Below, piece by piece: positions 1 to 6,768 of a DNA stretch of 13,297 nucleotides. Each line of letters starts with the position of its first letter. Within the stretch, counting starts at the first letter, position 1. Origin of the DNA: Phocaeicola_A sp964514145 (GTDB taxonomy: Bacteria; Bacteroidota; Bacteroidia; Bacteroidales; Bacteroidaceae); contig CAZEPM010000055.1 in NCBI GenBank assembly GCA_964514145.1, positions 1 through 13,297 of the forward strand. Direction: 5' to 3'. The notes beneath the pieces are model-generated. The model had not been told where the DNA came from, made no database searches, and was given only the letters and a program-made list of their open reading frames with translations. The position numbers were made by a program, and so were the translations under genes.

Positions 1-59
1 AGGATTTATCAGAACAGGAGATCAAAGAAATAAAGGAAATTCTAGGAGGAAAAGCATAA
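1..59 (+). CDS. 3' end of an unidentified gene (C-terminal 18 residues)
   Basis: Frame 3 is open from the window edge and reads DLSEQEIKEIKEILGGKA before a TAA at 57-59. The peptide is charged and strongly helical in pattern, like the last helix of a small cytosolic protein, and is a plausible natural C-terminus. The other two plus frames either stop inside this stretch or run on without looking protein-like. Too little is present to name the family. A BlaI/MecI-type regulator tail is one speculative possibility. The gene converges on the minus-strand tRNA-Leu, and the 80 bases between them (60-140) hold only T-rich sequence and a weak TTAGTT/AACTAA hairpin. Confidence 0.45.
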   Translation, partial: DLSEQEIKEIKEILGGKA

Positions 60-140
60 AAAGAAGAGAACCATTAGGTTAGTTCCTAAACTAAATGAAA
101 TACGTCTCTTTGTTTGTTTTCTGAGTGAAAAAAGTTTTTG

Positions 141-222
141 TGCGCCTGATAGGACTCGAACCTACACGTCGTAAGACACCAGATCCTAAGTCTGGCGCGG
201 CTACCAATTACGCCACAGGCGC
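141..222 (-). tRNA. tRNA-Leu, anticodon UAG
   Basis: Read on the minus strand, this 82-base stretch folds into a complete class II cloverleaf. The acceptor stem GCGCCTG/CAGGCGC pairs perfectly and is followed by discriminator base A. The anticodon stem CCAGA/TCTGG closes the loop CTTAGGA, giving anticodon UAG, which reads leucine CUA and other CUN codons by wobble. A D arm with the GG of the D loop is present. The long variable arm (GTC/GAC stem) is expected for leucine. The T arm carries the standard TTCGAGT loop. The 3' CCA is not encoded and must be added after transcription. A run of T (minus-strand reading of 128-134) follows closely and may help end the transcript. The gene lies just downstream of the S41 peptidase gene on the same strand but has its own promoter. 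Confidence 0.97.
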
Positions 223-267
223 CTGTCTAATCATGCTATTCGGCAGACTAATTTGTTTTTGCGGATG

Positions 268-298
268 CAAAGATAAAAGAAATCTTTTTTATCATCAA
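268..298 (-). promoter_or_regulatory. Bacteroidetes-type promoter for tRNA-Leu
   Basis: On the minus strand there is an exact TAnnTTTG box (TATCTTTG, plus-strand 268-275). It is preceded after 20 bases by TTG (plus-strand 296-298), matching the -7/-33 arrangement used by the primary sigma factor in Bacteroidetes. Transcription would begin near 261, giving a leader of about 39 bases before the mature tRNA. The -33 element overlaps the stop codon of the S41 peptidase gene (295-297). Both elements and their spacing are visible; that it works is inference. Confidence 0.6.
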
Positions 299-1326
299 TA
301 ATTTTGGTTTAAAATCTCTCTCGCTTTTTCTATAATTGTGTCTACTCCCTTCTGCATGTCTTCGCTGGTCATGTCTACTTTCTCATCAGGAGTGATACCA
401 AATTCCAAATGGTTCATTTCCGGATCAAACATCGGACTGGCCGAAAAGCGAATCGACCATCCGTTTGGCAGTTCCGATGAGAAGGGCAGACCGGATCCGC
501 CCCCTGTGATGTCGCCCACGATAGTGACTTGAGGTAGTTGATTCATCTCGTTGACGAAATAGTTGGTGGCGCTGTATGAGCGTCGGTTAGTCAGCACAAC
601 CACAGGCTTTTGCCACCTTACTCCATTGTAAGGTTCGAGATAGATAGGATAGGGGTCGGAGAAATCACTGTGTCCCGTCCCGGTTTTGTGTCGGATATAT
701 CCGGTAAGAATTTTTTCATTGGTAAAACGTGAAGCCAATTTGGTTGAAGTGGTCAGCTGTCCGCCAGAGTTGTTGCGTACGTCAATGATGAGACCTTTGC
801 AGAGTTCCAGTTCCACCAGCATGTCGGTCAGATTACCGTTTCCTATAGCATCGCTGAAACTTTCGCAATACACGTAACCGATGTTGTCTTCTAACACTTT
901 ATAAGTCAATCCGGAGGCTATGTGGTAGTCTGTTCCTAAATAGATACGCTGAATGCTGTCACTGAAATTTTCCGGATAATCTTCAAACCAATCCCAATAG
1001 CGTGCTACGTCGAAACTGGCATAGAGATTGACATGTCCGTCACGCAATTCATCGAGCATGTTGTCGAACACGTAAAACAAATCTTTTTGGCTCATCGTCG
1101 GGATGATATCCTGTTGGTAACGTTCATACACTTCGTTCCAATCCAAGCCGTATTCTTCTGCTTTGTAGTCCAGAAAACAATATTGTTCATCTATGATTTT
1201 CCACAAAGCGTCGAAGTTTCCTTGCGGACTATCATCGTACACATCGTTATCGATGCACGAAGAAAGCGTGAGTGTCAGTGAGGTCACTAGACCTGATATA
1301 TATAATAAGGTGATATGTGATTTCAT
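295..1326 (-). CDS. S41-family peptidase, predicted lipoprotein
   Basis: This 343-residue protein opens with a hydrophobic signal peptide ending in the lipobox LSSC, with Cys24 as the lipid-anchored residue. It is expected in the periplasm or on an outer-membrane face. The C-terminal half matches the S41 (tail-specific/tricorn-like) core. GLIIDVRNNSGG (residues 178-189) forms the substrate-binding strand, and TNRRSYSA (246-253) carries the likely nucleophile Ser252. RDGHVNL (95-101) supplies His98, like the DGH motif of the S41B branch. The lysine used by CtpA/Prc proteases is absent: the matching segment reads GDITGGGSG. I therefore infer a His/Ser/acid mechanism rather than Ser/Lys. No PDZ domain is obvious. 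The natural substrate cannot be read from sequence. It is the last protein gene of the parC operon, 16 bases after the DUF3316-type gene, with no clear Shine-Dalgarno. Confidence 0.85.
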   Translation of the reverse strand: MKSHITLLYISGLVTSLTLTLSSCIDNDVYDDSPQGNFDALWKIIDEQYCFLDYKAEEYGLDWNEVYERYQQDIIPTMSQKDLFYVFDNMLDELRDGHVNLYASFDVARYWDWFEDYPENFSDSIQRIYLGTDYHIASGLTYKVLEDNIGYVYCESFSDAIGNGNLTDMLVELELCKGLIIDVRNNSGGQLTTSTKLASRFTNEKILTGYIRHKTGTGHSDFSDPYPIYLEPYNGVRWQKPVVVLTNRRSYSATNYFVNEMNQLPQVTIVGDITGGGSGLPFSSELPNGWSIRFSASPMFDPEMNHLEFGITPDEKVDMTSEDMQKGVDTIIEKAREILNQNY

Positions 1327-1342
1327 ACGAATCTGCTTTTAT

Positions 1343-2236
1343 TTAGGGATTAAATGGAGAATATGCGTGTTCTTTGTCTTTTCGCTTGACAAGATAAAAG
1401 TTTTTCACAAAACCAAAGAGAAACACATGACTGTAGGTATGACAACGGATGCTGTTGACTTTCGACTGTTGGAAGTCACCCACGTAGGCTAACCGGAGAA
1501 CTACTTGGTTGATGGGAATGTCCAGCGTGAGAAGCTGTCGCATGGAGGGCTGGTTGTGAACCGAGATGAAGTTTATTATGCCATCGTGATTACCCAAGGT
1601 GAAGATTTCGTAGTAAGATTGCTGATATTCGGGTGAGAACATAACACCCAAGAACGGAGCGTTCACTTGGTAACGCAACAGAAAAGGTTTTTGCTTGATG
1701 TAGAAGCGGTAGATGGCCATCACCGAAGCCGATAAGTTTATGTAAGCCTTGGCCTGTGCCGGATTGTTGGAATTGCGGGTGTTGTAGATGAAGCCACCGT
1801 TGAGTTCTCCCAATGCGCCGGCCAAAAGTTTGAAATTCGGATGAAGGCGGAAGTGATAGTGCAGACCGTAGCTCCAGTTGACAAGTCCGGCAAGTTCGTT
1901 TCCCGTTTCCGACGAATTTTCCGTATATGCGATGTCTGCCTGAAGCATGCTTTGTGTGGAGACGTTCTCGTTCAGCATATTGGTCATCCGCATGCGCTCA
2001 TGCACAATCCGTACTTCTATTCCGGTGTATTCTTGAGGCGAAAGATAAGTGTCCAAAATATTGGTGTAGCCCACTCCATAGAGTGTTGAACGCATCACGT
2101 ATCGGTTTTTTTTCTCGAAAGCATTCGTTCTTGTATCGATGTTTTCAACGATAGAGTCCGTTTGCAAAGGCTCGTCTTGCGCGTTGAGACTTGTTTGAAG
2201 TAGGAGTCCAATAACAAGCAATATAAGTGTTTTCAT
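1343..2236 (-). CDS. Secreted DUF3316-type protein of unknown function
   Basis: The 297-residue product has an N-terminal signal peptide (about residues 1-19, probable cleavage SLNA|QD) and no lipobox cysteine, so it should be exported to the periplasm or outer membrane. The mature part alternates polar and aromatic residues in short segments (for example MRSTLYGVGYTNIL and FYIKQKPFLLRYQVN), which fits a beta-rich, possibly barrel-like fold. The stretch around residues 43-80, with LSPQEYTGIEVRI and HERMRMTN, is what I recognise as the Bacteroidetes DUF3316 family; that assignment is from memory. No catalytic motif is visible. It sits between parC (2-base gap) and the S41 lipoprotein gene (16-base gap), so it is surely co-transcribed and perhaps translationally coupled with parC. 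The location suggests an envelope role alongside the S41 protein, but no function can be stated. Confidence 0.75.
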   Translation of the reverse strand: MKTLILLVIGLLLQTSLNAQDEPLQTDSIVENIDTRTNAFEKKNRYVMRSTLYGVGYTNILDTYLSPQEYTGIEVRIVHERMRMTNMLNENVSTQSMLQADIAYTENSSETGNELAGLVNWSYGLHYHFRLHPNFKLLAGALGELNGGFIYNTRNSNNPAQAKAYINLSASVMAIYRFYIKQKPFLLRYQVNAPFLGVMFSPEYQQSYYEIFTLGNHDGIINFISVHNQPSMRQLLTLDIPINQVVLRLAYVGDFQQSKVNSIRCHTYSHVFLFGFVKNFYLVKRKDKEHAYSPFNP

Positions 2237-2238
2237 AC

Positions 2239-4893
2239 TCAGAATAATTTCATTTGTCCGGTAATCTCGTCTATGATGTCGTTCTTACTTGGGTTCGTAT
2301 CCGAATTTTCGTTCATCGGTTCTTCGGGCTGAGGGGCTGTTTCTTCTTCGGGTGTAGTCTCCTCGTCGGCTTGTCGGGTAGGGTCAAGTTGACGGATTTC
2401 GCCAATTTCGTAGGTCGTCAGTCGTTTGCCCTTGGCCTTGAATCCTTTCACATTCACGAAGTCGGCCGCTTCCACATCGAGCGGTTCACGGAAGTGGTCA
2501 GCCCCACCGAAAACAACTTCCAGATGCGGATAAGGCTCATCGGTAAGCAACAACAATTGGTTCTTTTTGTTTTCGCCCAGATAGTTTTGTTTGCGCGTAG
2601 AGGTTTCGAGGGTGAAACGTTTCAGATAAGGATAACCCTGTTGGTCCATGTCGTAGAGCACGGCTGTCCATACCTTGTGTGGATTATGTTTTTCAATGAT
2701 ATGGATGTTCTGCTCGTAGTGGTTATTGACATCGAAATCTGTCGTGTAGAAGTCCCCGTTTTCGAGCACCACCAAGATGTTGTCGTTATTGTGAAATTCG
2801 CCCAGATAATCGCCCCGTTCGTCGTAGTTGAGGCGCTGCACGTCGCGGTCGAACCACACTTTACGTCCGCCTAAGGTCGAACCGCCCCGTTGTTTCAACA
2901 CAATTTTGTGCACTTCGAGTCGGGTCAGCAGCAATCCTCTGACTGTACGGCTCTTGATGCCTACGTCGCTAAAGTCACGTTCGAATATCAGTTTCTTCAG
3001 GCGCGGCATGGGCTTGAGGGTTACTTTGATTGTTTCGGCTTCTCCGTTTGGATTGGCGGAAAAGTAGAGCACCCGCGAGCCGCTCGTTCCCAACGTGAGG
3101 TCGTATTCGCGGTCGCGAATCATTGAGGGGATAGCGAAACGTTTCCAATAGTTTACGCCTGTTGCCCCGTCGCGATAAACCACGTTATAGATGGTGCGTT
3201 TGTCGTTACGTTTATAGATGTTGATGTAGAGAATATTTTTTCCCACAAATATCTTGTCGGCAATGCGTACGATTTTATACTTTCCGTCTCGGTAGAAAAT
3301 GATGACATCGTCGATGTCTGAACAGTTGGCCACAAATTCGTCCTTCTTCAGGCTTGTTCCGATGAACCCTTCTTCGCGGTTGATATACAGCCGTTCGTTG
3401 GCTTCAATGACCTTCACGGCATCGATGGTGTCAAAGTTTCGGATTTCCGTCAGGCGCGGATGGTCTTTGCCATATTTCTCTTTGAGCATTGCAAACCATT
3501 GGGCGGTCACTTCAATCATGTTGCCTAACTTCCTGTCGATGTCGGCAATTTCGCCTTTCATGGCCGCAATGGAGTCGTTGGCTTTGTCACTGTTGAATTT
3601 CAGGATACGCCCCATCTTGATTTCCATCAGGCGCAGAATGTCGTTTTTGCTCACCTCTCGGAGAAACTGGGGATAGAACGGAGTTAGCCGCAGATCGATG
3701 TGTTTGCAGGCTGCATCTATATCTTTAGCTTGTTCAAATTCGCGGTCTTTGTAGATTCGTTCTTCAATAAAGATTTTTTCCAGTGAGGCGAAATGCAGAC
3801 TTTCCTGTAGTTCGGCCTTGCGGATTTCCAGTTCGCGGCGCAACAGAGCCCGTGTGTTGTCCACCGATTTGCGGAGCACGGTGCTCACGTTGAGGAAGTG
3901 CGGCTTGCGATCGTCGATGACGCAACAGTTAGGTGAGATGCTCACTTCGCAGTCGGTGAAGGCGTAGAGCGCATCTAACGTCTTGTCCGACGACACGCCG
4001 GGAGCCAGATGGAGTAAGATTTCTGCCTGTGCGGCGGTGTTATCTTCTATCTTACGAATTTTTATTTTCCCTTTGTCAACGGCTTTCAGAATAGAGTCTA
4101 TTAAGGTTGAGGTGGTTTTCCCATAGGGAATTTCGGTGATAGCCAGCGTTTTGTTGTCGATTTTGTTGATGTGTGCACGCACTTTCACGCTGCCTCCCCG
4201 TTCCCCGTCGTTGTAGCGACTGATGTCGACCGAGCCACCGTTTGGAAAGTCGGGATACAGTTGGAAAGGTTCGTCATGCAGGTAGGCTATGGCCGCATCG
4301 CACAATTCGTTAAAGTTATGGGGCAGGATTTTCGACGACAGGCCGACGGCAATTCCCTCAGCCCCCTGTGCCAATAACAGCGGAAATTTTACGGGCAGTG
4401 TGATGGGTTCGTGGTTACGCCCGTCGTAAGACAGTTTCCATTCGGTGGTTTTCGGATTGAACACCACGTCGAGGGCGAATTTCGACAGGCGCGCTTCGAT
4501 GTATCGCGGGGCTGCCGCCGCATCACCGGTCAGTGTGTTTCCCCAGTTTCCCTGATGGTCAATCAGCAGCTCTTTTTGTCCCAGCTGTACCAGCGCATCG
4601 CCGATAGAGGCATCGCCGTGGGGGTGGAACTGCATGGTGTGTCCCACGATATTAGCTACTTTGTTGTAGCGCCCGTCGTCGAGCCGCTTCATGGAGTGAA
4701 GAATGCGTCGCTGCACGGGTTTGAGGCCATCGTTGAGGTGAGGCACGGCACGCTCCAGAATCACATATGATGCGTAATCGAGAAACCAGTTTTGGTACAT
4801 ACCACTCAACTGATGCTTTACGCTCTCATCTTTCGTTCCGGCCGGCTGATAGTCTGAATGTTCTGTTGTCAATTCGTCTTTATCATCGTTCAT
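2239..4893 (-). CDS. parC: DNA topoisomerase IV subunit A
   Basis: This 884-residue protein is the DNA-cleaving subunit of a type IIA topoisomerase. With a ParE partner encoded elsewhere it should decatenate daughter chromosomes. The breakage-reunion domain begins near residue 30 (SGMYQNWFLDYASYVILERAVP). The active-site pair Arg130-Tyr131 lies in AAAPRYIEARLS. The quinolone-determining helix reads HPHGDASIGDAL: Ala95 occupies the place of E. coli GyrA Ser83, and Asp99 the place of Asp87. A coiled coil spans roughly 340-470. The C-terminal domain is a degenerate beta-pinwheel with a partial GyrA-box-like KQRGGSTLGG near 667, then an acidic, disordered tail (about 840-870) ending in DEITGQMKLF. 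Lack of a full GyrA box and the shortened tail favour ParC over GyrA. The start ATG at 4891-4893 lies next to two TAnnTTTG-like boxes. It is the first gene of the operon with the DUF3316-type and S41 genes. Confidence 0.93.
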   Translation of the reverse strand: MNDDKDELTTEHSDYQPAGTKDESVKHQLSGMYQNWFLDYASYVILERAVPHLNDGLKPVQRRILHSMKRLDDGRYNKVANIVGHTMQFHPHGDASIGDALVQLGQKELLIDHQGNWGNTLTGDAAAAPRYIEARLSKFALDVVFNPKTTEWKLSYDGRNHEPITLPVKFPLLLAQGAEGIAVGLSSKILPHNFNELCDAAIAYLHDEPFQLYPDFPNGGSVDISRYNDGERGGSVKVRAHINKIDNKTLAITEIPYGKTTSTLIDSILKAVDKGKIKIRKIEDNTAAQAEILLHLAPGVSSDKTLDALYAFTDCEVSISPNCCVIDDRKPHFLNVSTVLRKSVDNTRALLRRELEIRKAELQESLHFASLEKIFIEERIYKDREFEQAKDIDAACKHIDLRLTPFYPQFLREVSKNDILRLMEIKMGRILKFNSDKANDSIAAMKGEIADIDRKLGNMIEVTAQWFAMLKEKYGKDHPRLTEIRNFDTIDAVKVIEANERLYINREEGFIGTSLKKDEFVANCSDIDDVIIFYRDGKYKIVRIADKIFVGKNILYINIYKRNDKRTIYNVVYRDGATGVNYWKRFAIPSMIRDREYDLTLGTSGSRVLYFSANPNGEAETIKVTLKPMPRLKKLIFERDFSDVGIKSRTVRGLLLTRLEVHKIVLKQRGGSTLGGRKVWFDRDVQRLNYDERGDYLGEFHNNDNILVVLENGDFYTTDFDVNNHYEQNIHIIEKHNPHKVWTAVLYDMDQQGYPYLKRFTLETSTRKQNYLGENKKNQLLLLTDEPYPHLEVVFGGADHFREPLDVEAADFVNVKGFKAKGKRLTTYEIGEIRQLDPTRQADEETTPEEETAPQPEEPMNENSDTNPSKNDIIDEITGQMKLF

Positions 4894-4924
4894 GAATCAA
4901 TCTTCTTTCAAAAATACGTATGGG

Positions 4925-4932
4925 CAAAAATA
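4925..4932 (-). promoter_or_regulatory. parC: Candidate -7 box for the parC operon
   Basis: On the minus strand this reads TATTTTTG, an exact TAnnTTTG, and would start transcription about 25 bases before the parC ATG. A second copy of the same octamer lies at 4909-4916, closer to the start codon. Neither has a clear TTG at the -33 distance, so which one is used, if either, is uncertain. Confidence 0.35.
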
Positions 4933-4962
4933 ATAAAATAATGCGATTAAAGCATACGGAAT

Positions 4963-4996
4963 AGGCAGATTATGCACTTTTTGTAACAGTCTGCCT
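4963..4996 (+). other. Stem-loop AGGCAGA/TCTGCCT
   Basis: AGGCAGA at 4963-4969 is the exact reverse complement of TCTGCCT at 4990-4996. In a plus-strand RNA the stem extends inward by one U-G and one U-A pair, making nine pairs around a loop of about 16 bases. No T run follows on either strand, so it is not an intrinsic terminator. It lies 13 bases left of a larger hairpin and may belong to the same structured element. Confidence 0.5.
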
Positions 4997-5009
4997 TTAG
5001 CCGGTTTAC

Positions 5010-5086
5010 AGCCCCTGCCCGAATGGTTTGCTGACCGGCCTTGTTTATGACGTGTTCTGAGGCCGGTCAGTAGGCTGGACAGGGCT
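5010..5086 (+). ncRNA. Candidate structured RNA element, long imperfect hairpin
   Basis: CTGACCGGCC (5031-5040) and GGCCGGTCAG (5061-5070) are perfect reverse complements separated by 20 bases. On the plus strand the stem continues outward through 5024-5030 with 5071-5077, making 17 uninterrupted pairs, five of them G-U. After an internal loop (5018-5023 opposite 5078-5079) pairing resumes between 5010-5017 and 5080-5086 with one bulged C. The wobble pairs would become A-C mismatches in a minus-strand RNA, so the plus strand is favoured. It could be a small RNA or a long leader of the synthetase mRNA. No clear plus-strand promoter box lies just upstream and no T run follows, so neither end is defined. 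A purely DNA-level palindrome or a degraded repeat element remains possible. I do not recognise a named RNA family. Confidence 0.4.
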
Positions 5087-5188
5087 ATTTGACAAGCAAG
5101 TCCGATACGAACGCATGTACACACGGTTTCCCTTTGTGAAAGAATAATAATCCGCTGTAAGATTATGGGGTGAATGCGGAAAAATCAT

Positions 5189-5196
5189 TTACTTTG
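5189..5196 (+). promoter_or_regulatory. glyQS: Candidate -7 box for the glycyl-tRNA synthetase gene
   Basis: TTACTTTG followed by CA resembles the Bacteroidetes TAnnTTTG box with one mismatch, 27 bases before the ATG at 5224. There is no good TTG about 20 bases upstream. If used, transcription would start near 5203, downstream of the alternative GTG at 5170, which supports the ATG start. Confidence 0.35.
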
Positions 5197-5223
5197 CAAC
5201 TTGTTTCAAATAGGTTAAAAACA

Positions 5224-6768
5224 ATGGCACAACAAGAAGATGTTTTTAAAAAAATAGTGTCTCATAGTAAAGAATACGGTTTCGTGTTCCCGTCGAGTGA
5301 TATTTACGACGGTCTGGGTGCTGTATACGACTATGGACAAATGGGTGTGGAACTCAAAAACAATATCAAACAATATTGGTGGCAGAGCATGGTATTACTC
5401 CATGAGAACATCGTGGGAATCGATTCGGCCATCTTTATGCATCCTACAATCTGGAAGGCTTCCGGTCATGTGGATGCATTCAATGACCCGCTGATTGACA
5501 ATCGTGACTCGAAGAAACGTTATCGGGCTGACGTGCTGATTGAAGATCAGATAGCCAAGTATGACGACAAAATCAACAAGGAAGTGGGTAAGGCCGCCAA
5601 ACGTTTCGGCAATGCTTTCGATGAGACTCAGTTTCGCAGCACCAATTTGCGCGTACTCGACTATCAGGCCAAACGCGACGTGTTGCACGAGCGATACACT
5701 CGCGCAATCAATGCAAACGACCTCGGAGAGTTGCGACAAATAATTCTGGATGAGGAAATTGTCTGCCCAATATCTGGTACGAAAAATTGGACGGAGGTTC
5801 GTCAGTTCAATCTGATGTTTGCCACCGAAATGGGTTCTACGGCCGATGGTGCCATGAAAATCTATCTGCGTCCGGAGACCGCACAAGGCATTTTCGTCAA
5901 CTTTCTCAATGTGCAGAAAACCGGTCGCATGAAAGTGCCTTTTGGCATTGCGCAGATAGGAAAGGCTTTCCGCAATGAGATTGTGGCACGGCAGTTCATT
6001 TTCCGCATGCGCGAGTTTGAGCAAATGGAAATGCAGTTTTTTGTGCGCCCCGGTTCGGAACTCGAGTGGTTCAAGATCTGGAAAGAAACGCGCATGAAAT
6101 GGCACAAGGCGCTGGGTTTTGGCGATGATCATTATCGCTACCACGATCACGACAAGTTGGCTCACTATGCTAATGCGGCAACCGATATTGAATTTCTCAT
6201 GCCGTTTGGTTTCAAAGAAGTGGAGGGCATTCATTCGCGTACGGACTTCGACCTAAGCCAGCACGAGAAGTTCTGTGGTAAGAGTATCAAGTATTTCGAT
6301 CCGGAGATAAACGAGTCGTACACTCCTTACGTGATCGAAACTTCTATCGGTGTAGACCGTATGTTTCTTAGCGTGATGTGCGCATCTTATTGCGAAGAAA
6401 AGCTCGATAACGGCGAAACACGCGTGGTGCTGAAACTTCCGGCTGCACTTGCTCCGGTGAAATTGGCAGTGCTTCCGTTGGTGAAAAAAGACGGTCTTCC
6501 GGAAAAAGCTCGTGAAATCATTAACGACCTGCGATTCCATTTCAATTGTCAGTATGATGAGAAAGATTCCATCGGCAAGCGTTATCGCCGCCAAGACGCG
6601 ATTGGCACACCTTATTGCATCACTGTCGACCATCAGTCGTTGCAAGACAATATGGTGACATTGCGCAATCGCGATACTATGGAGCAGGAGCGGGTATCTA
6701 TCCCTAGTTTGAAAGCGATTATAGCTGATAAAGTAAGTATAACCAGTTTGTTGAAGACGTTGATTTAA
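5224..6768 (+). CDS. glyQS: Glycine--tRNA ligase, dimeric single-chain type
   Basis: This cytosolic enzyme charges tRNA-Gly with glycine using ATP. It is the class II alpha2 form, as in eukaryotes and many bacteria, not the alpha2beta2 form. The chosen ATG gives 514 residues beginning MAQQEDVFKK. An in-frame GTG at 5170 would add 18 residues with no family resemblance, reaching upstream of the likely promoter. The N-terminal part reads YGFVFPSSDIYDGLGAVYDYG (19-39). Class II motif 1 lies around GHVDAFNDPL (81-90). Motif 2 spans FRNEI (249-253) to FRMREFEQME (260-269). Motif 3 is PYVIETSIGVDRMF (368-381). The anticodon-binding domain fills about 405-510. A CPISG segment at 181 keeps only one cysteine of the possible metal site seen in some relatives. 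The stop codon overlaps the next gene's start (TAATG), so the FKBP lipoprotein is probably translationally coupled. Confidence 0.96.
   Translation: MAQQEDVFKKIVSHSKEYGFVFPSSDIYDGLGAVYDYGQMGVELKNNIKQYWWQSMVLLHENIVGIDSAIFMHPTIWKASGHVDAFNDPLIDNRDSKKRYRADVLIEDQIAKYDDKINKEVGKAAKRFGNAFDETQFRSTNLRVLDYQAKRDVLHERYTRAINANDLGELRQIILDEEIVCPISGTKNWTEVRQFNLMFATEMGSTADGAMKIYLRPETAQGIFVNFLNVQKTGRMKVPFGIAQIGKAFRNEIVARQFIFRMREFEQMEMQFFVRPGSELEWFKIWKETRMKWHKALGFGDDHYRYHDHDKLAHYANAATDIEFLMPFGFKEVEGIHSRTDFDLSQHEKFCGKSIKYFDPEINESYTPYVIETSIGVDRMFLSVMCASYCEEKLDNGETRVVLKLPAALAPVKLAVLPLVKKDGLPEKAREIINDLRFHFNCQYDEKDSIGKRYRRQDAIGTPYCITVDHQSLQDNMVTLRNRDTMEQERVSIPSLKAIIADKVSITSLLKTLI

Larger units (their letters stand above)
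4894..5223. other. 330-base intergenic region between divergent parC and glyQS
   Basis: This gap carries no convincing protein gene. It holds, from left to right: two CAAAAATA boxes that are possible minus-strand promoter elements for parC (4909-4916 and 4925-4932), an AT-rich segment, a hairpin at 4963-4996, a long imperfect hairpin at 5010-5086, a small ATAATC/GATTAT inverted repeat (5147-5152 with 5161-5166), and a promoter-like box for the synthetase gene at 5189-5196. The middle part (about 4997-5110) is visibly more GC-rich than its flanks. It is longer than any other gap in the window. Confidence 0.8.

Noticed and set aside
216..225. Perfect palindrome CAGGCGCCTG
   Set aside because: It is largely the 5' acceptor strand of tRNA-Leu plus three flanking bases, so no separate site is needed.
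2254..2874. 206-codon plus-strand frame antisense to parC
   Set aside because: It lies wholly inside the conserved parC coding sequence; its valine/phenylalanine-rich translation mirrors parC codon use.
4897..5124. Minus-strand open frame of 75 codons in the parC-glyQS gap
   Set aside because: Composition is unlike the neighbours, there is no family resemblance, and it runs through the hairpins and both candidate parC promoter boxes.
5147..5166. ATAATC/GATTAT inverted repeat as an operator upstream of glyQS
   Set aside because: Only six AT-rich pairs, common by chance; kept as a note in the intergenic entry.
5170..5223. GTG start that would extend the synthetase by 18 residues
   Set aside because: The added residues have no family match, and the extension covers the likely promoter; the ATG at 5224 gives the canonical N-terminus.
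5395..6234. 279-codon minus-strand frame antisense to glyQS
   Set aside because: Long, but fully covered by the conserved synthetase and with no recognisable domain or promoter; best explained as a codon-bias shadow.
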